64,000 nucleotides of DNA, from NCBI GenBank assembly GCA_036496285.1, contig DASXLI010000031.1, positions 1 through 64,000 of the forward strand, read 5' to 3'. Below the pieces are notes generated by a model, which made no database searches, had not been told where the DNA came from, and was given only the letters and a program-made list of their open reading frames with translations. The DNA is from DP-19 sp036496285 (GTDB lineage Bacteria; Desulfobacterota; Binatia; UTPRO1). Position 1 is the first letter of the stretch, and each line of letters starts with the position of its first letter. Positions 52,947 through 62,017 of the stretch are shown piece after piece. Position numbers and translations under genes: made by a program.

Positions 52947-53614
52947 TGCTACCTGCCCGGAAGCGGCGCCTCGTGTTGGTCGACGACCACACGTTGTTCC
53001 GCGATGGTCTACGTACGATTCTGCAGATGGAGGACGACATCGAGGTCATTGCTGACGTCGAGAGCGCCGAGGACATCGTCGAGCTCGTCTGGCAGCTGAA
53101 ACCCGATCTCCTCCTCCTCGACATCCGCATGCCGACCGGCAACGGCCTCGAGGCGGTGCCGGCGGTCGTCCGGATCAGCCCCGACACGCGCGTCCTCGTG
53201 CTCACCGCCTGCGACGAGCAGGAGGAGCACGTCCGCGCCCTGATGCTCGGCGCCAAGGGTGTCGTCCTGAAGGACTCGGCCCGCAATACCCTGATCGAGG
53301 CCATCCGCACCGTGTGCCGCGGCGGCTTCTGGATCGACCCGCGCATGCGCCGCACCGTCGCCGACGAGGTCGCGCAGAGCGGTACGAGCGGCGGCTCCAC
53401 CCGCCGGGGCCACACGGGGCTCACCGACCGCGAGCTCGAGATCGTGCGGCTCGTGGCGTCGGGGCAGAAGAACAAGGAAGTGAGCGCGGCGCTGACGATC
53501 AGCGAGCGCACCGTGAAGACGCACCTGCAGAACATCTTCCAGAAGCTCGGGGTGCGTGATCGGGTGGCGCTCGTGATGTACGCGTTGCAGCACGGCCTCA
53601 CCCAGACGAGCTGA
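52943..53614 (+). CDS. Response regulator, LuxR/NarL type
   Basis: A 223-residue DNA-binding response regulator. The receiver has the acidic pair in VLVDDHTLFRDG, the phospho-acceptor D60 in LLLLDIRMP, the Thr of VLVLTACDE and the Lys of VVLKDSA. The C-terminal LuxR helix-turn-helix is LTDRELEIVRLVASGQKNKEVSAALTISERTVKTHLQNIFQKLGV. The start is the ATGATG that overlaps the kinase stop, with GAGGAGG 6-12 bases upstream, so kinase and regulator are translated together. It is the natural partner of the upstream HisKA_3 kinase. Target genes are not evident. A 105-base gap separates it from the GnnA-like gene. Confidence 0.9.
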   Translation: MMLPARKRRLVLVDDHTLFRDGLRTILQMEDDIEVIADVESAEDIVELVWQLKPDLLLLDIRMPTGNGLEAVPAVVRISPDTRVLVLTACDEQEEHVRALMLGAKGVVLKDSARNTLIEAIRTVCRGGFWIDPRMRRTVADEVAQSGTSGGSTRRGHTGLTDRELEIVRLVASGQKNKEVSAALTISERTVKTHLQNIFQKLGVRDRVALVMYALQHGLTQTS

Positions 53615-53719
53615 CGAGCGGAGTGCGCGTGTCCGCCCGCGCACGCGGGCGGCACGCGCGGCCGCGTTTGCGCGCAGCCGCGTTTGACGACGTGGCTGCG
53701 ACCCACTACGGCTACCGGG

Positions 53720-54697
53720 ATGGGGCGATTGCGGGCCGCGGTCGTCGGCGTCGGTCATCTCGGGAGGTTCCACGCCGAGAAGTACGCGGCGTTGCCGGAC
53801 GCGACGTTGGTCGCGGTGGTCGATCGTGACCCGGAGCGCGCCGCCGCCGTCGCCGCCGCGCTCGGCGTCCGCGCGCTCAGCGACCACCGGGCGCTCGCCG
53901 GCCTGGTCGATTGCGCGAGCGTCGCCGTCCCGACGCAGGACCACGCGCGGGTCGCGCTCGATCTCATGGCGGCCGGCATCGACGTCCTGGTCGAGAAGCC
54001 GCTCGCGTCGACGGTCGCCGAGGGCACGGCGATCGTCGAGGCCGCGGAGCGGGCGGGAAGGGTGCTGCAGGTCGGGCACCTCGAGCGCTTCAACCCGGCG
54101 CTCCGCGCCGCCGCCGAGGTGATCACGCGGCCGCGCTTCCTCGAGTGCCATCGCCTCGCGCCCTTCGTCGACCGCGGCACCGACGTCGACGTCATCCGCG
54201 ATCTCATGATCCACGACCTCGACGTGATCCAGAGCTTCGTCCCCGCCGAGGTCGTGGCGGTCGAGAGCGTCGGGGTGCCGATCCTCACCCCGACCGTCGA
54301 CATCGCGAACGCGCGCCTGCGTTTCGCCGACGGCTGCATCGCCAACGTGACCGCGAGCCGGGTCTCGCTGAAGCGGGAACGCAAGCTGCGCATCTTCCAG
54401 CCCGACGCCTACGTGGCGATCGACTACGATCAGCGCACGGTCCGCATCTGCTCCCGCCAGCAGGCTCGCACGCCTGGCGGCCTCGCGGAGATCGTCGTAC
54501 GCGAGTACGACGCGGGCGAGGGTGACCCGCTGCGCGACGAGATCCGGACCTTCGTCGCCTCGGTGACGACGCGCGCCGCGCCGTTGGTCGGCGGGCGCGA
54601 AGGGCTGCGCGCGCTCGAGCTCGCCGAGCGCATCGCCGCGAGCTGCGTGCAGGATCTGTCCTCCGATCCGTCGGCGCCCGGGACGACGTTGCGATGA
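53720..54697 (+). CDS. Gfo/Idh/MocA-family oxidoreductase, possible UDP-GlcNAc 3-dehydrogenase (GnnA-like)
   Basis: A 325-residue NAD(P)-dependent sugar dehydrogenase. Rossmann motif RAAVVGVGHLGRFHAEKY at residues 4-21, the EKPLAS motif near 91-96 (Lys-Pro pair of the family), GHLERFNPALRAA and RDLMIHDLDVIQSFV with the catalytic His region. In several deltaproteobacteria the same gene position between lpxA/lpxI and lpxB holds a relative of GnnA, which starts UDP-GlcNAc3N synthesis for lipid A with amide chains. No aminotransferase (gnnB) is in the window, so this role is inference. The ATG at 53720 is preferred because the Rossmann fold begins directly after it; a frame start 36 bases upstream is less likely. 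The stop overlaps lpxB. Confidence 0.8.
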   Translation: MGRLRAAVVGVGHLGRFHAEKYAALPDATLVAVVDRDPERAAAVAAALGVRALSDHRALAGLVDCASVAVPTQDHARVALDLMAAGIDVLVEKPLASTVAEGTAIVEAAERAGRVLQVGHLERFNPALRAAAEVITRPRFLECHRLAPFVDRGTDVDVIRDLMIHDLDVIQSFVPAEVVAVESVGVPILTPTVDIANARLRFADGCIANVTASRVSLKRERKLRIFQPDAYVAIDYDQRTVRICSRQQARTPGGLAEIVVREYDAGEGDPLRDEIRTFVASVTTRAAPLVGGREGLRALELAERIAASCVQDLSSDPSAPGTTLR

Positions 54698-55860
54698 TGC
54701 GTCCCGCCGAGGGAACGGCCGCGGGTACGCGCCCGCGGCGTGTGCTGTTGGTCGCGGGCGAGGCGTCCGGCGACATGCATGCCGCCGACGTGGTGACGGC
54801 GCTCCACTCGCTCGTGCCCGGGGTCGAGGTACGTGGCGTCGGCGGCACGCGCCTGCGGGCCGCGGGGATGGAGACGTTGATCGACAGCGCGAGCGTCGCG
54901 ACCATGGGCCTCCTGGAGGCACGTGAGCGCCTCGGCGCCGTCCTGCGCGCCTACCGCCTCATGCGCCGCCTCCTCCAGACCGAGCCGCCCGATCTTCTGC
55001 TGCTGGTCGACTTCGCGGAGTTCAACGTCGCGCTCGCCGGCGTCGCGCACCGCTGCGGCGTGCCGGTGCTCTACTACATCAGCCCGCAGGTGTGGGCCTG
55101 GCGGCCCGGCCGCATCCGCAAGATCGCCCGCCGCGTCGATCGGCTCGCGGTCGTCTTCCCGTTCGAGGCGCCGCTCTACGCCGGGACCGCGACGCGCGCC
55201 GAGTTCGTCGGCCACCCGCTGCTCGACCGGGTCGCTCCGACCCGGCCGCGGGCGGAGACCCTCGCGCGCCACGGCCTCGATTCGGCGAAACGCCTCGTCG
55301 CGATCCTCCCCGGCAGCCGCCGCAAGGAGATGCACCTGAACCTGCCCGTCATGGCCGAGGCGGCGGAACGCCTGGTGGCACGCGGGGATACGCAATGCGT
55401 GCTGGCGCTGGCCGATACGTTGAGCGCGGCCGACGTTGCCGGTAGCATGCGCGGACGGAAGCTTTGCGCGACGGTGGTGGAGGGGGACACCTATGACCTG
55501 GTGCACGCGAGCGAGCTCGTGTTGGTGGCGTCCGGTACGGCGACGCTCGAGACGGCGCTGCTCGAGCGCCCGATGGTGATCGTGTACCGGGTGGCGTCGC
55601 TCACCTACGCGCTCGCGCGCCGGCTCGTCTCGGTGCCCTTCATCGGCATGCCGAACCTCATCGCCGAGCGCGCGATCGTGCCGGAGCTGGTGCAGGACGA
55701 CGCGACCGGCGCGCGCCTCACGGCCGAGGCCGAGCGTTTCCTCGACGATCCCGGCCTGCGCGCCACCACGACGGCCGCGCTCGCCGGCCTGCGCCGCCAG
55801 CTCGGTGGTGGCGGGGCGGCCCGCAAGGTCGCGGCGATCGCGGCCGAGATGCTGGCATGA
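54694..55860 (+). CDS. lpxB: Lipid-A-disaccharide synthase
   Basis: A 388-residue GT19 glycosyltransferase that joins lipid X with UDP-diacylglucosamine. N-terminal VLLVAGEASGDMHAADVV (GEASGD hallmark), then VDFAEFNVALA, YYISPQVWAWRPGRIRKIARRVDRLAVVFPFE, AILPGSRRKEM, and the donor-site ASGTATLETALLERPMVIVYR are all typical. The frame starts at the ATGATG overlapping the oxidoreductase stop; MMRPAEG... precedes the conserved part by only ~15 residues. The stop overlaps the msbA ATG. Confidence 0.95.
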   Translation: MMRPAEGTAAGTRPRRVLLVAGEASGDMHAADVVTALHSLVPGVEVRGVGGTRLRAAGMETLIDSASVATMGLLEARERLGAVLRAYRLMRRLLQTEPPDLLLLVDFAEFNVALAGVAHRCGVPVLYYISPQVWAWRPGRIRKIARRVDRLAVVFPFEAPLYAGTATRAEFVGHPLLDRVAPTRPRAETLARHGLDSAKRLVAILPGSRRKEMHLNLPVMAEAAERLVARGDTQCVLALADTLSAADVAGSMRGRKLCATVVEGDTYDLVHASELVLVASGTATLETALLERPMVIVYRVASLTYALARRLVSVPFIGMPNLIAERAIVPELVQDDATGARLTAEAERFLDDPGLRATTTAALAGLRRQLGGGGAARKVAAIAAEMLA

Positions 55861-57698
55861 ACGCGCCCGCACACGAGACTCCGCCCGTGCCGATCGTGGC
55901 GAGGCAGCTGTCGGGCATCGAGTCGCGCAACCCCCGTCCCGGTGAGACGTACGCGCGGCTGCTACACTACCTGCGGCCGTACATCTGGCCCTGGTTCGTC
56001 GCGGCGGTCGTCTCGATGCTGCTCTTCAGCGCCTCGACCGGCCTGCTGCCGCTCCTCGTCGAGCGCGTCTTCGACCAGATCTTCTCCGCCAAGAGCGTCT
56101 CGGCGCTGCGTCTCCTGCCGGCGGCGATCGTGATCATCTTCCTCTTCCGCGGCGTCACCAGCTTCGCGCAGAACTACCTGATGGACCTCGTCGGCCAGCG
56201 CATCATCTGCGACCTGCGCGACGAGCTGAACCAGCACATCCAGCGCCTGTCGCTGTCGTTCTTCAACCGGACGCAGACGGGCGACACGCTGTCGCGGGTG
56301 ACGAACGACGTTGCGCTGATCCGCACCGCGCTCACCGACGCGGTGGCCTCGGTGATGCGCGACGCGACGTCGCTGATCGCGCTCATCGTCGTGGCCTTCG
56401 TCAAGGACTTCAACCTGACGCTGATCGCCTTCCTCGTATTTCCCGCCTCGGTGCTGCCGATCCTGCGGCTCTCGAAGCGCCTGCGGCGCTTCAGCAAGCG
56501 CGGCCAGCGCTCCCTCGGCATCTTGACGGCGCTTCTGCAGGAGACCGTTCAGGGCAACCGGGTGGTGAAGGCTTTCGGCATGGAGGAGTACGAGCGCGAG
56601 CGCTTCGCCGCCGAGAACCGCCGCCTCTACCGCCTCTACATGAAGGCGAGCATGATCAAGGCGCTCACGACGCCGGCGCTCGAGGTGCTGGCCGCCTTCG
56701 GCATCGGCGCCGTCGTCTGGTACGGCGGCAACAGTGTGATCGCGGGCGGCCGCACGCAGGGATCCTTCCTGGCGTTCCTTACCGCCGTGTTCCTGCTCTA
56801 CGAGCCGTTCAAGCGGCTCTCCAAGACCAACACGACGATCCAGCAGGGCGTCGCCGGTGCGGAGCGCGTCTTCGAGCTGCTCGACACGGCGCCCGAGGTG
56901 GTGGACCGGCCGAACGCGCGGCCGCTGAGCGCCATGCGGCGCGGCATCGTGTTCGAGCACGTCGAGTTCACCTACGGGGCCGAGCCGGTGCTGCGCGACA
57001 TCAACCTCGAGATCCACGCGGGCGAGGTGGTTGCGCTGGTCGGCATGAGCGGCGGCGGCAAGAGCACCCTCTCCGACCTGGTCCCACGCTTCTACGACGT
57101 GACCGGCGGCCGCATCACGATCGACGGCGTCGACGTGCGCGACTACACGATGCGCTCGCTGCGGGCGCAGATCGCGCTCGTGACCCAGTTCACGTTCCTC
57201 TTCAACGACACGGTGCGCGCCAACATCGCGTACGGCGACATCGGCAAGTCGATGGACGACGTGATGAGCGCTGCGCGGGCGGCGAACGCCCACGAGTTCA
57301 TCACCGCGCTGCCGCAAGGCTACGACACGCCCATCGGTGAGCTCGGCGTCACCCTGTCGGGCGGCCAGCGCCAGCGGCTGGCGATTGCGCGCGCGCTCCT
57401 GAAGGACGCGCCGATCCTGATCCTCGACGAGGCCACGTCGGCGCTCGACACCGAGTCGGAGCGGCTCGTGCAGCAGGCGATCGAGCGGCTCATGGTGAAC
57501 CGGACGTCGCTGGTGATCGCGCACCGGCTCTCGACGATCCGCCGCGCCGACCGCATCGTCGTCGTGGTGCGCGGGCAGATCCTCGAGCAGGGCACGCACG
57601 AGGAGCTGCTCGCGCTCGGCGGCGAGTATCGCAAGCTCTACGACCTGCAGTTCCAGGACGACGAGCCCGCGGACGAGCCGGAGCGTCTGCTGCATTGA
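55857..57698 (+). CDS. msbA: Lipid A export ABC transporter (MsbA type)
   Basis: A 613-residue half transporter. The N-terminal membrane domain has six spans (first about PYIWPWFVAAVVSMLLFSASTGLL), with the coupling-helix region (QNYLMDLVGQRIICDLRDELNQHIQRLSLSFFNRTQTGD) of the MsbA group. The nucleotide-binding domain has Walker A GMSGGGKST near 395-403, the signature LSGGQRQRLAIARALL and Walker B ILILDEATSALDTESE. ATP-driven flipping of core-lipid A across the inner membrane is the known role. A longer N-terminal tail (~40 residues) precedes the first span. The stop overlaps the start of the acyltransferase gene. Confidence 0.93.
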   Translation: MNAPAHETPPVPIVARQLSGIESRNPRPGETYARLLHYLRPYIWPWFVAAVVSMLLFSASTGLLPLLVERVFDQIFSAKSVSALRLLPAAIVIIFLFRGVTSFAQNYLMDLVGQRIICDLRDELNQHIQRLSLSFFNRTQTGDTLSRVTNDVALIRTALTDAVASVMRDATSLIALIVVAFVKDFNLTLIAFLVFPASVLPILRLSKRLRRFSKRGQRSLGILTALLQETVQGNRVVKAFGMEEYERERFAAENRRLYRLYMKASMIKALTTPALEVLAAFGIGAVVWYGGNSVIAGGRTQGSFLAFLTAVFLLYEPFKRLSKTNTTIQQGVAGAERVFELLDTAPEVVDRPNARPLSAMRRGIVFEHVEFTYGAEPVLRDINLEIHAGEVVALVGMSGGGKSTLSDLVPRFYDVTGGRITIDGVDVRDYTMRSLRAQIALVTQFTFLFNDTVRANIAYGDIGKSMDDVMSAARAANAHEFITALPQGYDTPIGELGVTLSGGQRQRLAIARALLKDAPILILDEATSALDTESERLVQQAIERLMVNRTSLVIAHRLSTIRRADRIVVVVRGQILEQGTHEELLALGGEYRKLYDLQFQDDEPADEPERLLH

Positions 57699-58396
57699 GC
57701 GCGACGCGCGGCGCGCGAGTGGATCGGCGCGCCTGGCTTGCGCGGCTGGTGCCGCTCGCGGCGCTGCTGATCACGGCCGTGCTGCGCCTCCTGCGTGCGA
57801 CGGTCCGGCCGCGCTTCGTCCACGGCGAGGATCTCTTCGCGCGCTGGGAGCGTGGCGACCGTGTGATCCTCGCGTTCTGGCACGATAGGCTCGTCCTCAT
57901 GACCTTCGCCAACCGCTGGGCGCAGCGCTTCTGCATCATGGTGAGCCGCCACCGCGACGGCGAGCTGATCAGCCGGGCGGTGCGGCCGCTCGCGATCGAC
58001 ACCGTGCGCGGCTCCTCGACGCGCGGCTGGTCCGGGGCGCTGAAGGGGTTGCTGCGGGCGTACCGGAGCGGCTCCAACCTGGCGTTCGCCTGCGACGGGC
58101 CGCGCGGACCGCGCTGGGTCGCCAAGAGCGGCGTCGTGCAGGTGGCGCGCGCCACCGGCGCGGTGATCGTGCCGGTCGGTGCCGCCGCGCGCTGGCGGCG
58201 CCGTCTCGGTAGCTGGGACCGGCTGATCGTGCCGGCGCCGGGGAGCCAGGTCGTGTACCTCGGCGGACGGACGATCGCCGTGCCGCCCGACGCCGACACC
58301 GCGACGATCGAGCGCATCCGTCTCGAGCTCGAGGAGGAGCTCGCCCGCGTGACCGACGCCGCCGAGGTGGCTCTGGACGGCCGCATGGCGCCGTGA
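57695..58396 (+). CDS. DUF374 family lysophospholipid acyltransferase
   Basis: A 233-residue protein of the DUF374/LPLAT group near waaA in many deltaproteobacteria. A hydrophobic N-terminus (LARLVPLAALLITAVLRLLRA) precedes the HX4D-like motif WHDRLVL, and later ACDGPRGPRWVAKSGVVQVARATGAVIVPVGAAARW, the substrate-binding block of the family. An acyl chain added to lipid A or its precursor is likely, but DUF374 members are not all proven acyltransferases. TTG start overlaps the msbA stop; a GTG 24 bases later is an alternative start. Confidence 0.75.
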   Translation: MSATRGARVDRRAWLARLVPLAALLITAVLRLLRATVRPRFVHGEDLFARWERGDRVILAFWHDRLVLMTFANRWAQRFCIMVSRHRDGELISRAVRPLAIDTVRGSSTRGWSGALKGLLRAYRSGSNLAFACDGPRGPRWVAKSGVVQVARATGAVIVPVGAAARWRRRLGSWDRLIVPAPGSQVVYLGGRTIAVPPDADTATIERIRLELEEELARVTDAAEVALDGRMAP

Positions 58397-58450
58397 GCCG
58401 CGCCGGGGCGCGAATTGCAAACAGCGTGGCGACCTTCATATAGTGCGCGC

Positions 58451-58984
58451 ATGCGACGAACGTGGTGGAGGCTGGCCGGGCCGCTGATGCTCGCGGCGGT
58501 CGTGGCGACGATGGCGATGGGTGGATGGAGCGGGGCTGCCGCGGATGAGCCGGCGGCACCGCCGAAGCCCGCTGCCAAGGCAGCCGCCAAGAAGAGCGGG
58601 AAGTCGAAGGCTGCCGAGCCGAAGTCGCCGGCCGCGGCCGCGGCCGAGATCCTGAGCGGCCCCGAGGTGCGCAACTTCCAGGCGTTCTGCGACGAGTGGA
58701 TGCAGAAGTTGCGCGACCGCGAGACCTACAACACCGCCCACATCACCTGGGAGACCAAGGACGGGCGGGTGAGCGGCGAGTACACCGGCTACGGCGCCGA
58801 CCGTACGTGCGTCGCGCGTGAGGAGCCTGGCAAGGATCCGATCGGCAAGATCAACTACCGTGAGACGCGCTACCGGCGGGAGGGTGCGACCCAGGCCGAG
58901 GCGCTGGCGGTTCCCGGAACGATCGTCGAGCAGGAGGACGTCACCGAGATCTTCCGCTACGCCAAGGGTCGCTGGCAATACTGA
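58451..58984 (+). CDS. Small exported protein of unknown function in the lipid A locus
   Basis: A 177-residue predicted periplasmic protein. The ATG at 58451 starts a clear signal peptide (RRTWWRLAGPLMLAAVVATMAMGG, cleavage near SGAAA), followed by a Pro/Ala/Lys linker (about 35-70) and a compact domain of ~100 residues (FQAFCDEWMQKLRDRETYNTAHITWETKDGRVSGEY, then INYRETRYRREG). Two cysteines (in FCDEW and TCVAR) might pair. No family recognised. It sits between the acyltransferase and waaA, so a link to the envelope is likely but unproven. Confidence 0.7.
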   Translation: MRRTWWRLAGPLMLAAVVATMAMGGWSGAAADEPAAPPKPAAKAAAKKSGKSKAAEPKSPAAAAAEILSGPEVRNFQAFCDEWMQKLRDRETYNTAHITWETKDGRVSGEYTGYGADRTCVAREEPGKDPIGKINYRETRYRREGATQAEALAVPGTIVEQEDVTEIFRYAKGRWQY

Positions 58985-59019
58985 GCGCCGCTGCGTACCC
59001 ATCCGCCGTCGGGGCGCCC

Positions 59020-60312
59020 ATGCTGCGCCTGTACAACGTCGCGATGGTCGTGCTCGCGGTGTGCCTGTCGCCGCTGGTGCTGGTCTTGATGGCGCTGCGC
59101 CCGGCATGGCGGACCGGCTGGCGTGAGCGGCTCGGGCGCGTGCCGCCGACCGAGCACGGCCGCCCGGCGATCTGGGTGCACGGCGCTTCCGTCGGCGAGA
59201 TCACCGCGCTCGCGCCGATCGTGCGGAGCCTGCGGGGCGAGTGGCCCTCGCATCGCCTCGTGGTCTCCACGATGACGGTCGGCGGGCGTACCGCTGCGGC
59301 GGCGCGCTTGCCCGAGGCCGATGCGCTCGTGCTGTTTCCGCTCGACGCGCCGTGGATCGTGCGGCGCGCGCTTGCCGCGGTCGCGCCGCGTCTCGTGCTC
59401 TTCAGCGAAACCGAGCTCTGGCCGAACTTCCTGTGCGCCGCCGCCGCCCGCGGCATCCCCGCCATCATGGTGAGCGGGCGGATGTCGGAGCGCGCGTTCC
59501 GGCGCTACGAGCGCTGGCGGGCGCTCTTCGCGCCGGCGCTCGCCGCGGTGCGCGTCTTCTGCGTGCAATCACTGGAAAGCGCGCGGCGGCTCGTGGCGCT
59601 CGGCGCGCCGCCGGCGCGGGTCGTCGTGACCGGATCCCTGAAGACCACGAGCAGGGAGGGGACGGTCGACGGCCCGTCGCTCGCAGCGCTCGGGGCCGGC
59701 GCGGCGCCGGTGCTCGTCGCGGCCAGCACGCATCCGGGCGAGGAGGATGCGGTGCTCGGCGCGTTCGTGCGCGTGCGGCGCGTCGCCCCCGACGCGCGGC
59801 TCGTGCTCGCGCCGCGCCGGCCCGAGCGGTTCGACGAGGTGGCGGCGCTCCTCCGCGTCCGCGGTCTCGCATTCGTGCGCCGCTCAGAGATGGGGAAGGC
59901 GGCGTGGTCGGCGGCGGCGCCGATCCTCCTCCTCGACACGCTCGGCGAGCTCGCGTCGCTCTACGCAGGGGCGCTCGCGTCGTTCGTCGGCGGAACGCTC
60001 GCCCCGGTCGGTGGCCACAACGTGCTGGAGCCGGCGGCGGCGGGTGTCGCGGTCGCGTTCGGGCCGCACACCGAGAACGCCGCCGACGCGGCGACGCGCC
60101 TCCTCGCGGCCGGCGGGGCACGGCGCGTGCCCGACGCGGAGGGGCTCGCGGCGGCGCTGGAGGAGTGGTTCGTGTCGCCGGCGGCAGCGCGTGCGATGGG
60201 CGCCCGCGGGCGCGAGGCCGTGGCGACCGGCGACGGCGCGCTCGCCGTGACGATGGCCGTCATTCGCGGCACGCTGGCGCGCGACGGCTCGGCTGGGAGC
60301 CGGGCGGCGTGA
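59020..60312 (+). CDS. waaA: 3-deoxy-D-manno-octulosonic acid transferase (Kdo transferase)
   Basis: A 430-residue GT30 enzyme that adds Kdo from CMP-Kdo to lipid IVA. One N-terminal membrane anchor (VAMVVLAVCLSPLVLVLMAL) is followed by WVHGASVGEITALAPIVRSL with the catalytic base E60, the acceptor-side FSETELWPNFL, SGRMSERAFRRY, and the donor half GTLAPVGGHNVLEPAAAGVAVAFGPHTEN. All match WaaA/KdtA; the number of Kdo units it adds cannot be read from sequence. ATG start; the stop overlaps the lpxK GTG (GTGA). Confidence 0.94.
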   Translation: MLRLYNVAMVVLAVCLSPLVLVLMALRPAWRTGWRERLGRVPPTEHGRPAIWVHGASVGEITALAPIVRSLRGEWPSHRLVVSTMTVGGRTAAAARLPEADALVLFPLDAPWIVRRALAAVAPRLVLFSETELWPNFLCAAAARGIPAIMVSGRMSERAFRRYERWRALFAPALAAVRVFCVQSLESARRLVALGAPPARVVVTGSLKTTSREGTVDGPSLAALGAGAAPVLVAASTHPGEEDAVLGAFVRVRRVAPDARLVLAPRRPERFDEVAALLRVRGLAFVRRSEMGKAAWSAAAPILLLDTLGELASLYAGALASFVGGTLAPVGGHNVLEPAAAGVAVAFGPHTENAADAATRLLAAGGARRVPDAEGLAAALEEWFVSPAAARAMGARGREAVATGDGALAVTMAVIRGTLARDGSAGSRAA

Positions 60313-61415
60313 GCGCGCGCGGGGCGCGGCTCGCGAGCCGCATCTGGGACGAGGACGGGCGATGGCGCGTCGTGCGCGGTGCGCTCGCGCCGGCGAGCCT
60401 CCTCTATCGCGGCGGCATCGGGCTGCGGAACACCGCGTATCGTGTCGGGCTCTTCACCACGCGTTCCGCCGGCGCGCGCACCGTGAGCGTCGGTAATCTA
60501 CGCGTCGGCGGCAGCGGCAAGACGCCGCTCACCCGTTGGCTTGCGATGGAGGCGCGCGCCCGCGGCGTTCCGGTCGCGATCCTGAGCCGCGGCTATGGCG
60601 GCTCCGTCACCGAGCCGCACGTCGTCGGCGACGGCGCGGAGCTCCGCAGCGACGTGGCACGCTCCGGTGACGAGGCGGTGATGCTCGCGCGCACCTGCGG
60701 CGTGCCGGTGGTCGCGGGGCGCGATCGGGCGGACGCCGCCGCGCTTGCCATCGCGACGTTCGCGAGCGGCCTGCTCCTCTGCGACGATGCGTTTCAGCAC
60801 CGCCGGCTCGCGCGCGACGTGGACGTGGTGCTGATCGATCCGACCGAGCGCGGCGGCCTCACCCGCCTCCTGCCGGCGGGTCCGCTGCGCGAGCCGTTCA
60901 GCGCGCTCGCGCGCGCACACGTGATCGTCATGGTCGAGCGCGACGGCGGGACGGGACGGGCGCCGCAGACACGCTCGGACCAGCTCCTGGTGCGGGCGCG
61001 CATGGCGCCGACGGCGCTCGTGCGCGTCGGCCTCGGCGAGTGGGAGGAGATCGGGCTCGCGCTGCTCGCGGGCCAGCGCGTGCTCGCACTGTCGGGCGTG
61101 GCGCGGCCGCGGCCGCTCTACGAGTCCCTGCGGGACTGGGAGGCCGACCTCGTGCACGTGCTCGAGTACCCCGACCACCACGCCTACGACACGCGGGACT
61201 GGCACGAGATCTCGCACGCGGCGAAAGACGTCGATCTCGTGGTCACCACCGAGAAGGATCTGGTCAAGCTCGAGCGCTTCCCGTTCGCGCGGGGCAAGCT
61301 CGTGGCCCTCCGTCTCGGCGTCACCATCGACCGCCCGGCCGAGCTGCTCGATCGGGTGCTCGGGACGCTCGGCGCGCCGCTCACGGGGGCGCACGCGTCT
61401 GGGCTCGGCGCGTGA
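60309..61415 (+). CDS. lpxK: Tetraacyldisaccharide 4'-kinase
   Basis: A 368-residue P-loop kinase that phosphorylates the lipid A precursor at the 4' position. Walker A GGSGKTPL (G67-L74, with K71 and T72) follows VSVGNLRVG. ILSRGYGG, SGDEAVMLA, the LLCDDAFQHRRL motif and the C-terminal TTEKDLVKLERF match LpxK. The GTG start overlaps the waaA stop and gives a normal N-terminus with a hydrophobic element (VVRGALAPASLLYRGGIG) for membrane contact. The stop overlaps the gmhB GTG. In many bacteria LpxK acts before Kdo addition although it lies after waaA here. Confidence 0.94.
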   Translation: MSARGARLASRIWDEDGRWRVVRGALAPASLLYRGGIGLRNTAYRVGLFTTRSAGARTVSVGNLRVGGSGKTPLTRWLAMEARARGVPVAILSRGYGGSVTEPHVVGDGAELRSDVARSGDEAVMLARTCGVPVVAGRDRADAAALAIATFASGLLLCDDAFQHRRLARDVDVVLIDPTERGGLTRLLPAGPLREPFSALARAHVIVMVERDGGTGRAPQTRSDQLLVRARMAPTALVRVGLGEWEEIGLALLAGQRVLALSGVARPRPLYESLRDWEADLVHVLEYPDHHAYDTRDWHEISHAAKDVDLVVTTEKDLVKLERFPFARGKLVALRLGVTIDRPAELLDRVLGTLGAPLTGAHASGLGA

Positions 61416-62014
61416 GCGTCCGGCGGCGGCCCGCGGTCTTTGTCGACCGGGACGGGACGCTCAACCGCGAGGTGGACTATCTCACGCGCCTGCGCGACCT
61501 CCGGCTCCTGCCCGGTGCAGCCGACGGGATGCGCCGACTGGCGCGCGCGGGCTTCGCGGTCGTGATCGTGACCAATCAGTCGGCGGTCGCGCGCGGCCGC
61601 ATGACGCTGCAGACCGCCCGCGCCCTGAACGACGAGCTCGTGCGCCGGCTCGGGCGGCTCGGCGCGGCGGTCGCCGCCGTGTATCTCTGCCCGCACCATC
61701 CGACCGAGGGTCGCGCGCCGTTGCGGCGGCGCTGCGCGTGCCGCAAGCCGCGTCCGGGCATGATCCGGCGCGCCGCGCGTGACCTCGCACTCGACCTGCG
61801 CCGCAGCTACTGTGTGGGCGACGGGGCCGTGGATCTCGGGCTCGCAGCCGCCGCCGGAGTGCCGGGCATCCTCGTGCTCACCGGCCACGGACGCGCCACG
61901 CGCCGCGCGCTGGACCCGAGCCTGCCCGTCGCGTACGTCGCGCGCAACTTTCGCGCCGCCGCCAAGTGGATTATAGACGACGCCGTACGGTCGGCCCGGC
62001 ACCGCAGGAGGTGA
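61412..62014 (+). CDS. gmhB: D-glycero-D-manno-heptose-1,7-bisphosphate 7-phosphatase (GmhB-like HAD phosphatase)
   Basis: A 200-residue HAD phosphatase. Motif I is FVDRDGTLN with nucleophile D12 and acid D14; motif II is IVTNQS; the Lys and zinc loop is CPHHPTEGRAPLRRRCACRKPRPGM with the Cys/His ligands; motif IV is YCVGDGAVDLGLA. GmhB removes the 7-phosphate in ADP-heptose synthesis, which fits the adjoining waaF. Histidinol phosphatase relatives (HisB-N) share the zinc loop, but context favours heptose. GTG start overlaps the lpxK stop. Confidence 0.85.
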   Translation: MSVRRRPAVFVDRDGTLNREVDYLTRLRDLRLLPGAADGMRRLARAGFAVVIVTNQSAVARGRMTLQTARALNDELVRRLGRLGAAVAAVYLCPHHPTEGRAPLRRRCACRKPRPGMIRRAARDLALDLRRSYCVGDGAVDLGLAAAAGVPGILVLTGHGRATRRALDPSLPVAYVARNFRAAAKWIIDDAVRSARHRRR

Positions 62015-62017
62015 ACA

